From Janthinobacterium silvisoli (GTDB taxonomy: Bacteria > Pseudomonadota > Gammaproteobacteria > Burkholderiales > Burkholderiaceae_D), in contig NZ_JACHCL010000002.1 of assembly GCF_014200725.1 (NCBI RefSeq), positions 124,001-188,000 of the forward strand: a DNA stretch of 64,000 bases, in the 5' to 3' direction. The number at the start of each line of letters is the position of its first letter. Position 1 is the stretch's first letter. The position numbers and the translations under genes were made by a program. The notes under the pieces were generated by a model, which searched no databases, had not been told where the DNA came from, and worked only from the letters and a program-made list of their open reading frames with translations. Shown here piece by piece: positions 33,890 through 43,590 of this stretch.

Positions 33890-34804
33890 TTAGCCGCGCA
33901 AGGTCGGGTAATCAGCCACGGTCAACTGGAAACCAGCCTGATCCGATTGCAAACGCGCGTGGCCGCCAAACGGCAACGTCACCCTGCGGCGGATATGGCC
34001 AAATTCCAGCCCCGTCAACACGGGCACAGGCAGGCGCTGGCGCACATAGGCCAGCATGGCATCGAAGTCATAACCATTGTCGAGCGGACTGAGTTTATAC
34101 GCAGAAAAATCGCCCAGCAACACGGCTTGCTGGCGGCCGATCACGCCCGCGTGCAGCAATTGCAGCAGCATGCGTTCGACCCGGTACGGATGCTCGTTGA
34201 CATCTTCCAGGAACAGGATGCCGCCCTCGATCTCGGGAAAGTACGGCGTGCCCAGCAGATGCACCAGCATGGCCAGGTTGCCGCCCCACAGCTTGCCTTG
34301 CAGGTCGACCTGCGGGTTGCCCTCGGCCACACCCGTCACCGTATGCGTCGGACCGGCCAGGCAATCCCACAACTGCTGCTGCGTAAATTCAACCGGCTCG
34401 TCGCGGATAAAATCGTCGCACACCATGGGACCGGCAAAGCTGATCCGGCCGGTCTTGGCCATCAAGCCCATGTGGAAGGCTGTGAAATCGCTATAGCCGA
34501 CAAACAGCTTGCCGCTATCGGCCATGGCCTGGAAATCGATCTCGGGCAAGATGCGGCTGATGCCGTAACTGCCGCGCAAGGCGATCACCACCTGCACATC
34601 AGGGTCGGCAGCGGCTGCATTCAGTTGCGCCAGCCGCCCTGCTTCCGTGCCGCCGAAACGCTGGAATGTATGTGCCGGGTCGTAATAATTGTGGATAGTG
34701 GCGCCTTGCGCCTGCAAGCGGGCGATGCCGCGCTCCAGGGCTGCTTCATCGGGCGCGTAACCGCCGGGCGCCACGATGGCGATACCAATTTCAGGTGTAG
34801 TCAA
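33890..34804 (-). CDS. ldcA: LD-carboxypeptidase (MurT/S66 family)
   Basis: 304 residues, S66 serine peptidase that removes the terminal D-Ala from murein tetrapeptides in the cytosol during peptidoglycan recycling. The nucleophile Ser lies in ALRGSYGISRILPEID near residue 79. The Glu partner is in GILFLEDVNEHPYRVERML near 197. The His is in GLEFGHIRRRVTLPFGG near 268. This is the Ser-Glu-His order of LdcA. The apparent start is a TTG (no in-frame ATG upstream of the conserved IAIVAPGGYAPD). It lies first in a pair with the DUF418 gene. Confidence 0.9.
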   Translation of the reverse strand: MTTPEIGIAIVAPGGYAPDEAALERGIARLQAQGATIHNYYDPAHTFQRFGGTEAGRLAQLNAAAADPDVQVVIALRGSYGISRILPEIDFQAMADSGKLFVGYSDFTAFHMGLMAKTGRISFAGPMVCDDFIRDEPVEFTQQQLWDCLAGPTHTVTGVAEGNPQVDLQGKLWGGNLAMLVHLLGTPYFPEIEGGILFLEDVNEHPYRVERMLLQLLHAGVIGRQQAVLLGDFSAYKLSPLDNGYDFDAMLAYVRQRLPVPVLTGLEFGHIRRRVTLPFGGHARLQSDQAGFQLTVADYPTLRG

Positions 34805-34839
34805 GATAAAATCCGGGCGTGGAAAAAAAGACCGCGCGC

Positions 34840-35757
34840 CTAGGCGGGCTGGGAGCGCAATTGCTCAGCCATCTTACCTTGCAGATGCATATCGATCAAG
34901 GCAAGCAGGCGCTCGATCAGCTGCGGCGGCAGGTCGTGGCCCATGCCTTCGATCACTTCCAGCCGCGCACCCGGGATCAGGGCCGCCGTATCGATGCCGC
35001 AGGCCACGGGGATCAAGGGATCGGCCGCGCCGTGGATCACCAGCGACGGGCAGCATATGCTTTTCAACAATTCTGTGCGCTCGCCCGAAGCCACGATCGC
35101 CACCATCTGCCGGGCCATGCCTTCAGGGTAACTGCCCCGCTCGAGCGCCGCGGCGATGCGCCGGCGTAAAATTTTTTCAGCAATGGGATAGGACGGGCTG
35201 CCGATCACGCGCATGGTAGCCGCCATGTGGTCCATCACTTCCTCGCGGCTGGCCTTGCGCTTCGGCCCCTGCAGCAAGGCCAGCCTTGCCGCCCGCGTGG
35301 GGCCGGGCAAACCGCGCCGGCTACTGGTCGACATGATCGATGTCAGGCTCAATACCTGCTCGGGTGCGCGCGCCGCCATCACCTGGGCGATCATGCCCCC
35401 CATCGAGACGCCGATTACGTGCGCCGCTTCGATACGCAAGGCGGCCAGCAAGGCGAGCGCGTCTTGCGCCATGTCATCGAGGGTGTAGGCACTTTTCAAA
35501 GGCCAGCCAACCAGGTTTTTCAGGTAGGCCAGCGGCAGATGCGGTTTGCCCGCCTGCGTCATCTTGCTCGACAAACCAGCATCGCGGTTGTCAAAGCAGA
35601 CAACATGGAAACCTTGCTCGACCAGTCCTTCGACGAAGTCTTCCGGCCAGGCGATCAATTGCATGCCTAGTCCCATCACCAGCAGCACGCAGGGATCGGT
35701 CGGCTTGCCATGCGTTTCGTAGGCAAGATTGAGGCCATTGGCCATGATGGTTGCCAT
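34840..35757 (-). CDS. Alpha/beta hydrolase
   Basis: 305 residues, no signal peptide. Oxyanion region LLVMGLGMQLIAWP, nucleophile elbow GVSMGGM near residue 107, acid VIHGAADPLIPV near 238 and His in EGMGHDLPPQLIERL near 269 form a full catalytic set. It resembles the aclacinomycin-methylesterase-like (RdmC) group. Substrate unknown. AAAGG lies 6 bases before the ATG. It ends 35 bases upstream of the ldcA start on the same strand, so co-transcription with ldcA is likely. Confidence 0.9.
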   Translation of the reverse strand: MATIMANGLNLAYETHGKPTDPCVLLVMGLGMQLIAWPEDFVEGLVEQGFHVVCFDNRDAGLSSKMTQAGKPHLPLAYLKNLVGWPLKSAYTLDDMAQDALALLAALRIEAAHVIGVSMGGMIAQVMAARAPEQVLSLTSIMSTSSRRGLPGPTRAARLALLQGPKRKASREEVMDHMAATMRVIGSPSYPIAEKILRRRIAAALERGSYPEGMARQMVAIVASGERTELLKSICCPSLVIHGAADPLIPVACGIDTAALIPGARLEVIEGMGHDLPPQLIERLLALIDMHLQGKMAEQLRSQPA

Positions 35758-35874
35758 GCTTGCCTTTCATCCAGTAATAGCCCGCCAGGGCCCTGGAATC
35801 AGCATATCACCATTGCGGCCCAGCCATGGCGCCGCACGCGGCAGCCGGGCTGGAGTGTTGCAACTTGACTACGA

Positions 35875-37041
35875 CTACTTGGCGCGAGGCAAACCCTCGG
35901 CCAGGTCCATCCACGCTTGCGGCTGGGTCTTGCCCCGCTCGCGCACGCCAAAGAAGGACAGCACTTGTGTGCCTTCATTGTCGAAGAACTCGACCGAGGT
36001 CACGCCGCCGCGCTTGACGATCCAGCCGCTGCGCAGCGCCGTGTCGCGGATATGCAGGTTGAAGTCGGGATCGAGCACATTGTAAAAGCCGCCGGCGGCC
36101 ATGGTTTTTTCCACCTTGCCGCTGTAAATCTGCGTCAAGCCTTCGTTGCCCAGGAACACCATGATGGCGACCTTGTTCTTCGCCGCGCCTTCGAGCAGGC
36201 TGCGCAGCGCTTCCGGCGTTACGCGCTCGACGGCACCGGCGGGCGCCAGACGCAAGGCTTGTTCGCGCGACAAGTGGAATTCACGCATGATTTGCGCAAA
36301 CTGGTGCACGTCCGTCATGTCTTTCCATGCCAGCTGGAATTCTTTCAAGTCGATTTCAGCGTCCGGCTTTTCAGCGGCTTTCGGCACGGCTGCGACCACG
36401 TTCAGCTCGGCGCTTTGTTCCGGCAAGCGGAATTTGGCGGCGATCTGCTCAAACACGGCCACGCCAGGCTCGTTGCGCAGGAAAATCTTGTGCACGGCCA
36501 TGCCGTTGGCATCAAAGAATTGCAGGCTGCGCGTCAGCTTGCCGTCGCGGCCAGGCTGGGCCACGGCAAACGCGTATTTCCAGTTTTCAAAATGAAAACG
36601 CAAGTCGATCGCGCCGCCCAGGTAGCCACCGGCGATATTGCGCTGGCGCGCTTCTTTTTCAGGGTCCTGCTTATTGTCGGCCTGGTCCGCCTGTTCGGAC
36701 TTGTCGCCCGACTGCTTGAATTTGCTGGCCGTGCCCGTGGTTTCGATCACGCCATTTTCATTGCGCGTAATCGCCTGCACCAGACCCAGGTCCAGCGCGG
36801 CGCGCATGATTTCGCGCGGCTGGTTGCCATCGGCTTGCAGGCGCGTGACGCCATTGCCGAGATTGGTCGCCAGCAATTGCGCCTCCGACACGCCCAGCGC
36901 GCGCGCCGCGTCGCGGATCTGCAGCTTGGGCTGCTCGGTGCGCAGGCTGGACCAGCGTTCTGCCAGGGTGGCTGGGGCCGCGTATGCGTTTGCAATCAGC
37001 AGGCTGCCTAGCAGGGAAAGAACGAGTTTCGATAACTTCAT
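35875..37041 (-). CDS. Haem-degrading factor of the HemS/ChuS family, with signal peptide
   Basis: 388 residues. Two HemS-type repeats are visible: ERWSSLRTEQPKLQIRDAARALGVSEAQLLATNLG with FFDANGMAVHKIFLRNE in the first, and FQLAWKDMTDVHQFAQIMREFHLSREQALRLA with FFDNEGTQVLSFFGVRERG in the second. HemS proteins bind and degrade or hand over haem in the cytosol. Here the N-terminus MKLSKLVLSLLGSLLIANAYA is a clear Sec signal peptide with cleavage after AYA, which predicts periplasmic location. That is odd for the family. It follows the TonB receptor gene by 60 bases, so it is in the same Fur-controlled operon. Confidence 0.9.
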   Translation of the reverse strand: MKLSKLVLSLLGSLLIANAYAAPATLAERWSSLRTEQPKLQIRDAARALGVSEAQLLATNLGNGVTRLQADGNQPREIMRAALDLGLVQAITRNENGVIETTGTASKFKQSGDKSEQADQADNKQDPEKEARQRNIAGGYLGGAIDLRFHFENWKYAFAVAQPGRDGKLTRSLQFFDANGMAVHKIFLRNEPGVAVFEQIAAKFRLPEQSAELNVVAAVPKAAEKPDAEIDLKEFQLAWKDMTDVHQFAQIMREFHLSREQALRLAPAGAVERVTPEALRSLLEGAAKNKVAIMVFLGNEGLTQIYSGKVEKTMAAGGFYNVLDPDFNLHIRDTALRSGWIVKRGGVTSVEFFDNEGTQVLSFFGVRERGKTQPQAWMDLAEGLPRAK

Positions 37042-37101
37042 GGATAGTCCATTCTATAAAACATGGGAGGCAGCTAAGTAAAATGCCTCCCGGTGGAAAA
37101 A

Positions 37102-39465
37102 TTAATAGTTGACGCTCAGGCTGGCGGCGATATTGCGGCCCGGTTTGGCATAGCGCTCGATTTCACTACGGGTGGCCACCGTGGTGCCGGCCGGCAAGGA
37201 ACGCGCAGCCGAGTAATCCCAGTACTTGCGGTCGGTCAGGTTGTAGACGCCGAAGATGACCTTGGCATGTTTGTTGATGTTCCAGTAGCTGGACAAGTCA
37301 AAGGTGGTGTACGACGGCACCTTGAAGCGTGGCGTGGCCACGCCCGAGATCACATCGTCCGGCGCCTGCTTTTCACCGGCATGCAAGGCCACCAGTTCCA
37401 CCCCGAACAACTGGTTGGCATGGTCATAACCGAACGACAAGGCTGTCTTGGCTGGCGCCACCGACGCCAGGCCAGCCGTCTCGCCCGTCAGGGTGTTGTA
37501 GGCGCGGCCCTTGGCGATGCCGGTGGCCAGGTTGGTGTGATAACCCTGGAAAGCAGGCAGCCAGGTACCCAGTTCGGCGCGCAGGTTCAGCTCGCTACCC
37601 CAGGTGCGCGCATTGCCGATGTTTTCAGGACGGTACAAGCCATAGGTGATGGTCGGGAAATTGACCGGGTCTGGCGGCTGGATCACGTACTCGATCATGT
37701 CCTTGTATTCCGTCTGGTAGACGGACAGGTTCATGCTCAAGCCCTTGCTCACATCGCCCTTCAAACCTAGCTCGAAAGCCGTGCTGGTTTCCTTGCGCAA
37801 ATCGGCATTGCCCAGGATGGCGTAACCATTGCCGGTGCCCGTATAGCTGAAGGAATCATAGGTGCCGGTGCGTTCGGCGGCTGTCGGCAAGCGCGTGCCA
37901 CGCGTGGCGGTGGCGTAGGCATCCAGTTGCGGCAGCACTTCTACCGACAGGCTCAGGCTAGGAGTGAAATAGCTTTCGCTTTCCTTGCGCACTTCTTTCG
38001 ACGCGCCAGGTACGGCAATCACGTAATTTGTCAGATTCTGCGGTTCCAGCTTGCGGTAGTCGCCGCGCAAGCCTGGCGTCAAAGTGGCTTTCTTGCCGGC
38101 CAGGTTAAACGTGTAATCGTCGCGCAGATACAGCGCCAGCTTGGTGGTATCGATATCGGCCATGCGGTTCTTGCGCGTGATCTGGTGTTCGCCAGTGGCG
38201 ATCACGGTGCGGTCTTCCACCCATGGACGGCGCGACTGGGTCTGTTCCAGTTGCGCCCCATACACCAGGGCATTGTCGGCGTTGAGCTGTTTAAAGGCTT
38301 CCGAGGTCAGGCCCACGCTATTGTTGGTGAAGCTGGTATCGATATTGCGGAAATACGGCTTGCCGCCCGTGATATAGCGGGCATGGGTTTTATCCTGCAC
38401 CTTGGAATCTTGCAGATAGACTTTGGAGGTCAGGCGGTCGAACAGGGCAAAGTCTTTCAAGACGATGTCATGGCCCAGGCTGATACGCGTGCGGCGCGTG
38501 ACGGAATCCTGCTTCACGCCTTCCGGATACGAAGCGCTGACCTTGTTGTCGACTTCGCGCTTGTTCATGCGTTCAAACATGTCCACGGTCAGGTCCAGCT
38601 TTTGTTCGCCCGGCAAGGCCCACACCAGCTTGGACAGCAAGGCGTTCGAGTGCCAGTCGTCCGGATTGACGGTGGTATCGCCCCGGCTTTCCGTCTGCTT
38701 GCCATCGCGGCGCACATACACGGCCAGCGCTTGCAGGCTGTCGCCAACCTTGGCGGCGCCCGTCAAGGTGTGGGCATTGCTGCGGTTCGAACTGGTGCGA
38801 CCGAATTTATAGCCGGCGTAATAATCCTGCCCTGCCCCCAGGTAATCCTCGGGCGACTTGGTGATAAACGTCACGTTGCCGCCCAGGCCAGGCGTGCCGG
38901 CGCCGACGGAAGTGGTGCCCGAATCGATGCGCACTTCGCGGAAAGTTTCCGGATCAAAATAATCGCGGCCGGTGGCAAACGCGTTCAAGGTCGTGCCATC
39001 GGGTTTAGGAGCAGCGTCCGGCAGCGAGATGCCATCGACGTCCAGGCTGACGCGGTTGCCTTCCATGCCGCGCACGTTGTAACCGGTATTGCCCGAGCCA
39101 TCCCACACGTTGCCGCTGCCCGAAGCGGCGGCCGGTGCACTGATCAAAGGCAGGTAGCGCACCACGCCGCCCATGTCGGTCACGCCCTGGCGTTCCAGGT
39201 CGGTGCTGCTGATGACGGTCTTGGTGCCGGCGCGGCGTTCGTATTCCTGCTTGCTGCTGACGACGATTTCCGGGAAGGTCGGCAGCTTGGCCGGTTCCTG
39301 GGCAGCCGTGCCGGCGTTGACGGCCGCAGCCGTTTGGGCTTGGACTGGCAGCAAAGGCGCGGCGAACAGGCCCAGCAAGGCGGCACGCAGCACCAGGCTA
39401 TGGCGGCGAGCGGGTGTGATGGAAATGGAGCGGGCAGCAATACGCTGCGAATGCACTGGTGTCAT
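37102..39465 (-). CDS. TonB-dependent haem/haemoglobin receptor
   Basis: 787 residues: signal peptide (LVLRAALLGLFAAPLLPVQAQ near 24-44), plug domain (about 70-200, IVVSSKQEYERRAGTKTVISSTDLERQG, GYNVRGMEGNRVSLDVDGI) and a 22-strand barrel ending in the aromatic C-terminus AASLSVNY. SSKQEYERR with the FRAP-less and NPNL-less barrel is typical of the TonB haemoglobin/transferrin/lactoferrin receptor group; FRTSSNRSNAH and the conserved YNLTDRKYW motif near the end are seen. It imports haem or haem-protein ligand across the outer membrane. The start at 39465 is chosen for the signal peptide; a Fur box lies about 95 bases upstream. Confidence 0.9.
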   Translation of the reverse strand: MTPVHSQRIAARSISITPARRHSLVLRAALLGLFAAPLLPVQAQTAAAVNAGTAAQEPAKLPTFPEIVVSSKQEYERRAGTKTVISSTDLERQGVTDMGGVVRYLPLISAPAAASGSGNVWDGSGNTGYNVRGMEGNRVSLDVDGISLPDAAPKPDGTTLNAFATGRDYFDPETFREVRIDSGTTSVGAGTPGLGGNVTFITKSPEDYLGAGQDYYAGYKFGRTSSNRSNAHTLTGAAKVGDSLQALAVYVRRDGKQTESRGDTTVNPDDWHSNALLSKLVWALPGEQKLDLTVDMFERMNKREVDNKVSASYPEGVKQDSVTRRTRISLGHDIVLKDFALFDRLTSKVYLQDSKVQDKTHARYITGGKPYFRNIDTSFTNNSVGLTSEAFKQLNADNALVYGAQLEQTQSRRPWVEDRTVIATGEHQITRKNRMADIDTTKLALYLRDDYTFNLAGKKATLTPGLRGDYRKLEPQNLTNYVIAVPGASKEVRKESESYFTPSLSLSVEVLPQLDAYATATRGTRLPTAAERTGTYDSFSYTGTGNGYAILGNADLRKETSTAFELGLKGDVSKGLSMNLSVYQTEYKDMIEYVIQPPDPVNFPTITYGLYRPENIGNARTWGSELNLRAELGTWLPAFQGYHTNLATGIAKGRAYNTLTGETAGLASVAPAKTALSFGYDHANQLFGVELVALHAGEKQAPDDVISGVATPRFKVPSYTTFDLSSYWNINKHAKVIFGVYNLTDRKYWDYSAARSLPAGTTVATRSEIERYAKPGRNIAASLSVNY

Positions 39466-39560
39466 GATAATCCGGTCTAAGAGTGAAGGCTGGCTCTTGA
39501 ACCCGGATCGACGAAGTGACGCGAGGAAAGTTTGCTGGCAAAACAATACTGTAACACGAA

Positions 39561-39580
39561 TCATTCTCATTTGAGAATGA
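39561..39580 (-). promoter_or_regulatory. Fur box upstream of the haem receptor
   Basis: TCATTCTC-ATTT-GAGAATGA, an 8-base perfect dyad with a 4-base centre, matches the Fur consensus pattern of repeated hexamers (GATAAT-like) in spacing and sequence. It lies 96 bases before the receptor start in the gap after tadA, so iron repression of the receptor and the haem-degrading gene is expected. Confidence 0.75.
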
Positions 39581-39627
39581 GCAAATCGTCTATTCAGAGG
39601 TTATTTAGCAACAGTGATCGTGGAAAC

Positions 39628-39648
39628 CGCCAGCCTGGACGGCTGGCG
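39628..39648 (-). terminator. Hairpin after tadA
   Basis: CGCCAGCC-loop TGGAC-GGCTGGCG, an 8-base stem just past the tadA stop (minus strand), followed on that strand by GTTTCC. The U-tract is only three bases long, so termination may be partial. Confidence 0.45.
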
Positions 39649-39655
39649 CAAAGAC

Positions 39656-40595
<940 letters not shown>

Positions 40596-40605
40596 AATTT
40601 TTATA

Positions 40606-41241
40606 TTAAGGAATTTGCAGGAGTTTATGGGTTTGCAGGCTCAGCTTCCACTTCGGGTTGCTTTTGCATGTCTCGATGGCCAGTTTCATATTGTGCGCGG
40701 CCAGCGGACCGTCCATGGCTTGTACGAAGAAATTCTCGAAATCGAGTCCTTCGTAGGCGGCCAGGTCTTGCTGGAATTGGGGTATCACCACCTTGATCTC
40801 GTTACCCTTGTGCACCACCAGGGTGGAGCCCATCTTCGGGCTGACGCAGATCCAGTCCACGCCTGCCGGCACCGGCAAGGTACCGTTGGTTTCGATGGCG
40901 ATGGTAAAACCGACCGCATGCATGGCGTTGATCAGGGCCGTATCGAGCTGCAACAGCGGTTCACCGCCCGTAAACACCACGTATTTGCTGGCGGTATACT
41001 TTTCCGGCCACAGGCTGTTGATCAGCTCAGCCAGTTCCTGCGGCGTCTTGAACTTGCCGCCGCGCTCACCGTCCGTGCCGACGAAGTCGGTATCGCAAAA
41101 CTGGCAGACGGCCGTGGCGCGATCACTTTCGCGGCCAGTCCACAGATTGCAGCCGGAAAAACGGCAAAACACGGCCGGCCGGCCCGCGTGCGCGCCTTCG
41201 CCCTGCAGCGTGTAAAAAATCTCTTTGATGCTATAAGTCAC
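40606..41241 (-). CDS. queE: 7-carboxy-7-deazaguanine synthase
   Basis: 211 residues. Radical-SAM enzyme that contracts the ring of 6-carboxytetrahydropterin to 7-carboxy-7-deazaguanine in queuosine synthesis. The cluster cysteines are spaced C-x14-C-x2-C (GCNLWTGRESDRATAVCQFC), the extended loop known for one QueE subgroup, instead of the C-x3-C-x2-C of most radical SAM proteins. VFTGGEPLLQLD supplies the SAM-binding GGEP. The start codon is GTG at 41241 with AGGA 6 bases upstream, and the family N-terminus TYSIKEIFYTLQGEG follows. queC and queF are not in this window. Confidence 0.93.
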   Translation of the reverse strand: MTYSIKEIFYTLQGEGAHAGRPAVFCRFSGCNLWTGRESDRATAVCQFCDTDFVGTDGERGGKFKTPQELAELINSLWPEKYTASKYVVFTGGEPLLQLDTALINAMHAVGFTIAIETNGTLPVPAGVDWICVSPKMGSTLVVHKGNEIKVVIPQFQQDLAAYEGLDFENFFVQAMDGPLAAHNMKLAIETCKSNPKWKLSLQTHKLLQIP

Positions 41242-41533
41242 TGTATTTCCTAAGAGCTGGCTGGCGCCACCGCGCGGGCGGGCACATGGATACGGTGGCC
41301 GCGCAGGGCAAGCCGGGACCGCAAAAGCCGATTGACAACCCTCTATTATAAGCGTGCAGCACGCTTCCCGTGCAAATACGCCCCGGCCACCGGCCAGCGC
41401 TGCTGTCCCCAGCACGCCACAGACATGGGAATAATCCCGAAGTTTTTTGCGTTTAGACAATATAAATATTCTTAAGTTAATATATTTTCAAGTGATGGTA
41501 TTTCCTGCTGGAAAACAATCAGGGAGCAATAAC

Positions 41534-42442
41534 ATGATGCAATGGACGGCACAGCTGAGCAATCGCCTTTGCCTCTTCGCCTGCGCCAGCACTGCCGGCC
41601 TGGCGTTCGCAACTGTTGCCGGGCAGGCAGATGATGCCGAGGCGCCATGGCCAGCCAGCGATGCCGATCTGTTCAACCTTGTTACAGTCTGCGCCATTTT
41701 GCTGGGCTTGCTTACCTTGCTGCTGTTATGGCGTCAGCGCCAATTGCGCAACAGTAGCGCACAGGCGCTGCTGGCCACGCATGGCAGGCTGCGTCAATTG
41801 AACAGCGAGCACCAGCAAGTGCGTGAAGAGGAGCGGCGGCGTATCGGCCGCGACATCCATGACGACCTGGGCCAGCACTTGCTGACCCTCAAGATGGACC
41901 TGGCAATGCTGCAAAAGAATGCCCATGGCGCCTACCCGCTGCTGGCGCGGCAACTGGCCCTGATGGTACAGAATGTCGACCTGAGCATCGCTTCGCTGCG
42001 TAGCGTCATCGACGACTTGCGTCCGCCCGCGCTGACACAGGGCTTGAGCGCCGCCTGTGGCGCCTTGCTGGAAGAATTTTCGCGCGTTAACGACATCGGC
42101 TACGACTATGCACTGGGCTACGATGATGGCACCCAGGCCGAGGCCATTGCCGGACCGCATGACGCCCTGCTCTACCGGGTGCTGCAGGAAACGCTGGCCA
42201 ATATTGCACGCCATGCCCAGGCAACACACATCAAGGTCAGGCTGGAAAGGCCAGGCGCCGACGGCGCAGTGCATCTCGACATCATGGACGATGGCATCGG
42301 CATGCCAGCCCTCCCCAGGCAAGGAGGCTGCGGCCTGGCTGGCATGCGCGAACGTCTGGCCGCTGCAGACGGCACCCTGGAGATCGCCAGCCAGGCTGGC
42401 GGCGGCACGCGCATCCACCTGACCTTGCCATTAAGCACATAA
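41534..42442 (+). CDS. NarX-type sensor histidine kinase, orphan
   Basis: 302 residues: signal/anchor region, one membrane helix at about 46-64 (FNLVTVCAILLGLLTLLLLW), a coiled linker, then HisKA_3 with the phospho-acceptor in GRDIHDDLGQHLLTL near 108. The HATPase domain has LQETLANIARHAQATHIKV (N-box), DDGIGMP (G1) and GLAGMRERLAAADGTLEI (G2). It is of the kind that pairs with LuxR-type response regulators, but none lies nearby. AGGGAG 7 bases before the ATG at 41534. The 292-base gap before it, upstream of queE, holds an AT-rich promoter-like region and no gene. Confidence 0.88.
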   Translation: MMQWTAQLSNRLCLFACASTAGLAFATVAGQADDAEAPWPASDADLFNLVTVCAILLGLLTLLLLWRQRQLRNSSAQALLATHGRLRQLNSEHQQVREEERRRIGRDIHDDLGQHLLTLKMDLAMLQKNAHGAYPLLARQLALMVQNVDLSIASLRSVIDDLRPPALTQGLSAACGALLEEFSRVNDIGYDYALGYDDGTQAEAIAGPHDALLYRVLQETLANIARHAQATHIKVRLERPGADGAVHLDIMDDGIGMPALPRQGGCGLAGMRERLAAADGTLEIASQAGGGTRIHLTLPLST

Positions 42443-42548
42443 GCGCACATCACCCTATCATTGAAACTATTGCTTATCATCAATAACAAAAGCGGCACGT
42501 ATTGCATCATGGTTCTCCCCTTGCTCCTCCTCCCCTAAGGACCCGCTC

Positions 42549-43559
42549 ATGCCGGACAGCCACGCATCCCTGCCTGGAACCGCTACGCCGCTCGCCGCCG
42601 CACATGGTTTTGCGGTACACATGATGGAAATGCTGGTGGTGCCCACCTTTGCGCTCGATGTTGCAGGCAAGGTGATACTCTGGAACCGCGCCTGCGAGCG
42701 GCTCACTGGCGTGCCAGCCAAGGAAGTACTGGGCACGGACCGGCACTGGCGCTGCTTCTATGTCCGGCAGCGCCCTACCCTGGCCGATTTGCTGTTGCAA
42801 GGACGTGGCAGCGACTTGCACGCCTTGTACCAGCAGCAGCAATACCGTCATAGCACGGGCAATAACCTGTGTGCCGAAAACTGGTGCGACATGCCGCGCA
42901 CGGGCCGGCGCCGCTACCTGGCCATCGACGCCAGTTCCATCTTTGACGGCAGCGGTGCGCTGATTGCGGTGATGGAAACCCTGCGCGACATGACCGATGA
43001 AAAACGCGCTCAGGTGGCGCTGGAACGGCTGGCCACGCGTGACGGCCTGACGGGCCTGGCCAACCGGCGCTGTTTTGACGACACCCTGCACGCCGAGTGG
43101 CAGCGCGCCCTGCGCCAGGACCAGCCACTATCGCTGCTGATGGTCGATGTCGACAACTTCAAGCAATACAACGATAGCCATGGCCATGTGAAAGGCGACC
43201 AGTGTTTGCGCAAGGTGGCAGGTGCCGTCTCGGGTGAAATGCGCGCCAACGACCTGGTTGCCCGCTATGGCGGGGAAGAGTTTGCCGTGATCCTGCCCAA
43301 CCAGACGCTCAAGGGGGCGGCCATCGTTGCCGAACGCATACGGTGCCGAGTGGAACGGTTGCAATTGCCGCGTAGCACCGCCGGCGATTTCCGCGCCACG
43401 GTCACCGTCAGTATCGGCGCGGCCACTGCCCTGCCCGGCCCCGGAACGGAACTGGGCCAGTTGATACACACGGCCGACAGCGCCCTGTACCGCGCCAAGC
43501 ACCTGGGCCGCAACCGCATCAGCCTGCCGGAAGCACCATCGTTTCCACAAAGAGCTTGA
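42549..43559 (+). CDS. PAS-GGDEF diguanylate cyclase
   Basis: 336 residues. A PAS domain (about 20-150, PTFALDVAGKVILWNRACERLTGV, AIDASSIFDGSGALIAVMETLRDMTDEK) is followed by a GGDEF domain (about 165-325). The active loop GGEEF (RYGGEEFAVILP) and the metal Asp in LLMVDVDNFKQYNDSHGHVKGD are intact, so c-di-GMP synthesis is expected. An RxxD product-inhibition site (RAND) lies just before the active loop. AAGGA 8 bases before the ATG. It follows the sensor kinase on the same strand after 106 bases. Confidence 0.92.
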   Translation: MPDSHASLPGTATPLAAAHGFAVHMMEMLVVPTFALDVAGKVILWNRACERLTGVPAKEVLGTDRHWRCFYVRQRPTLADLLLQGRGSDLHALYQQQQYRHSTGNNLCAENWCDMPRTGRRRYLAIDASSIFDGSGALIAVMETLRDMTDEKRAQVALERLATRDGLTGLANRRCFDDTLHAEWQRALRQDQPLSLLMVDVDNFKQYNDSHGHVKGDQCLRKVAGAVSGEMRANDLVARYGGEEFAVILPNQTLKGAAIVAERIRCRVERLQLPRSTAGDFRATVTVSIGAATALPGPGTELGQLIHTADSALYRAKHLGRNRISLPEAPSFPQRA

Positions 43560-43565
43560 CGATGG

Positions 43566-43579
43566 AGAACGATCGTTCT
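43566..43579. promoter_or_regulatory. TetR operator
   Basis: AGAACGATCGTTCT, a perfect 14-base palindrome, ends 11 bases before the TetR start codon. This pattern is typical of operators of TetR regulators close to this one, so auto-repression of the tetR-DUF1348 pair is expected. Confidence 0.7.
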
Positions 43580-43590
43580 ACTATCTCTGC

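Noticed and set aside
41242..41533. preQ1 riboswitch upstream of queE
   Set aside because: No preQ1-like pseudoknot pattern was seen in this gap and the queE ribosome site looks free.
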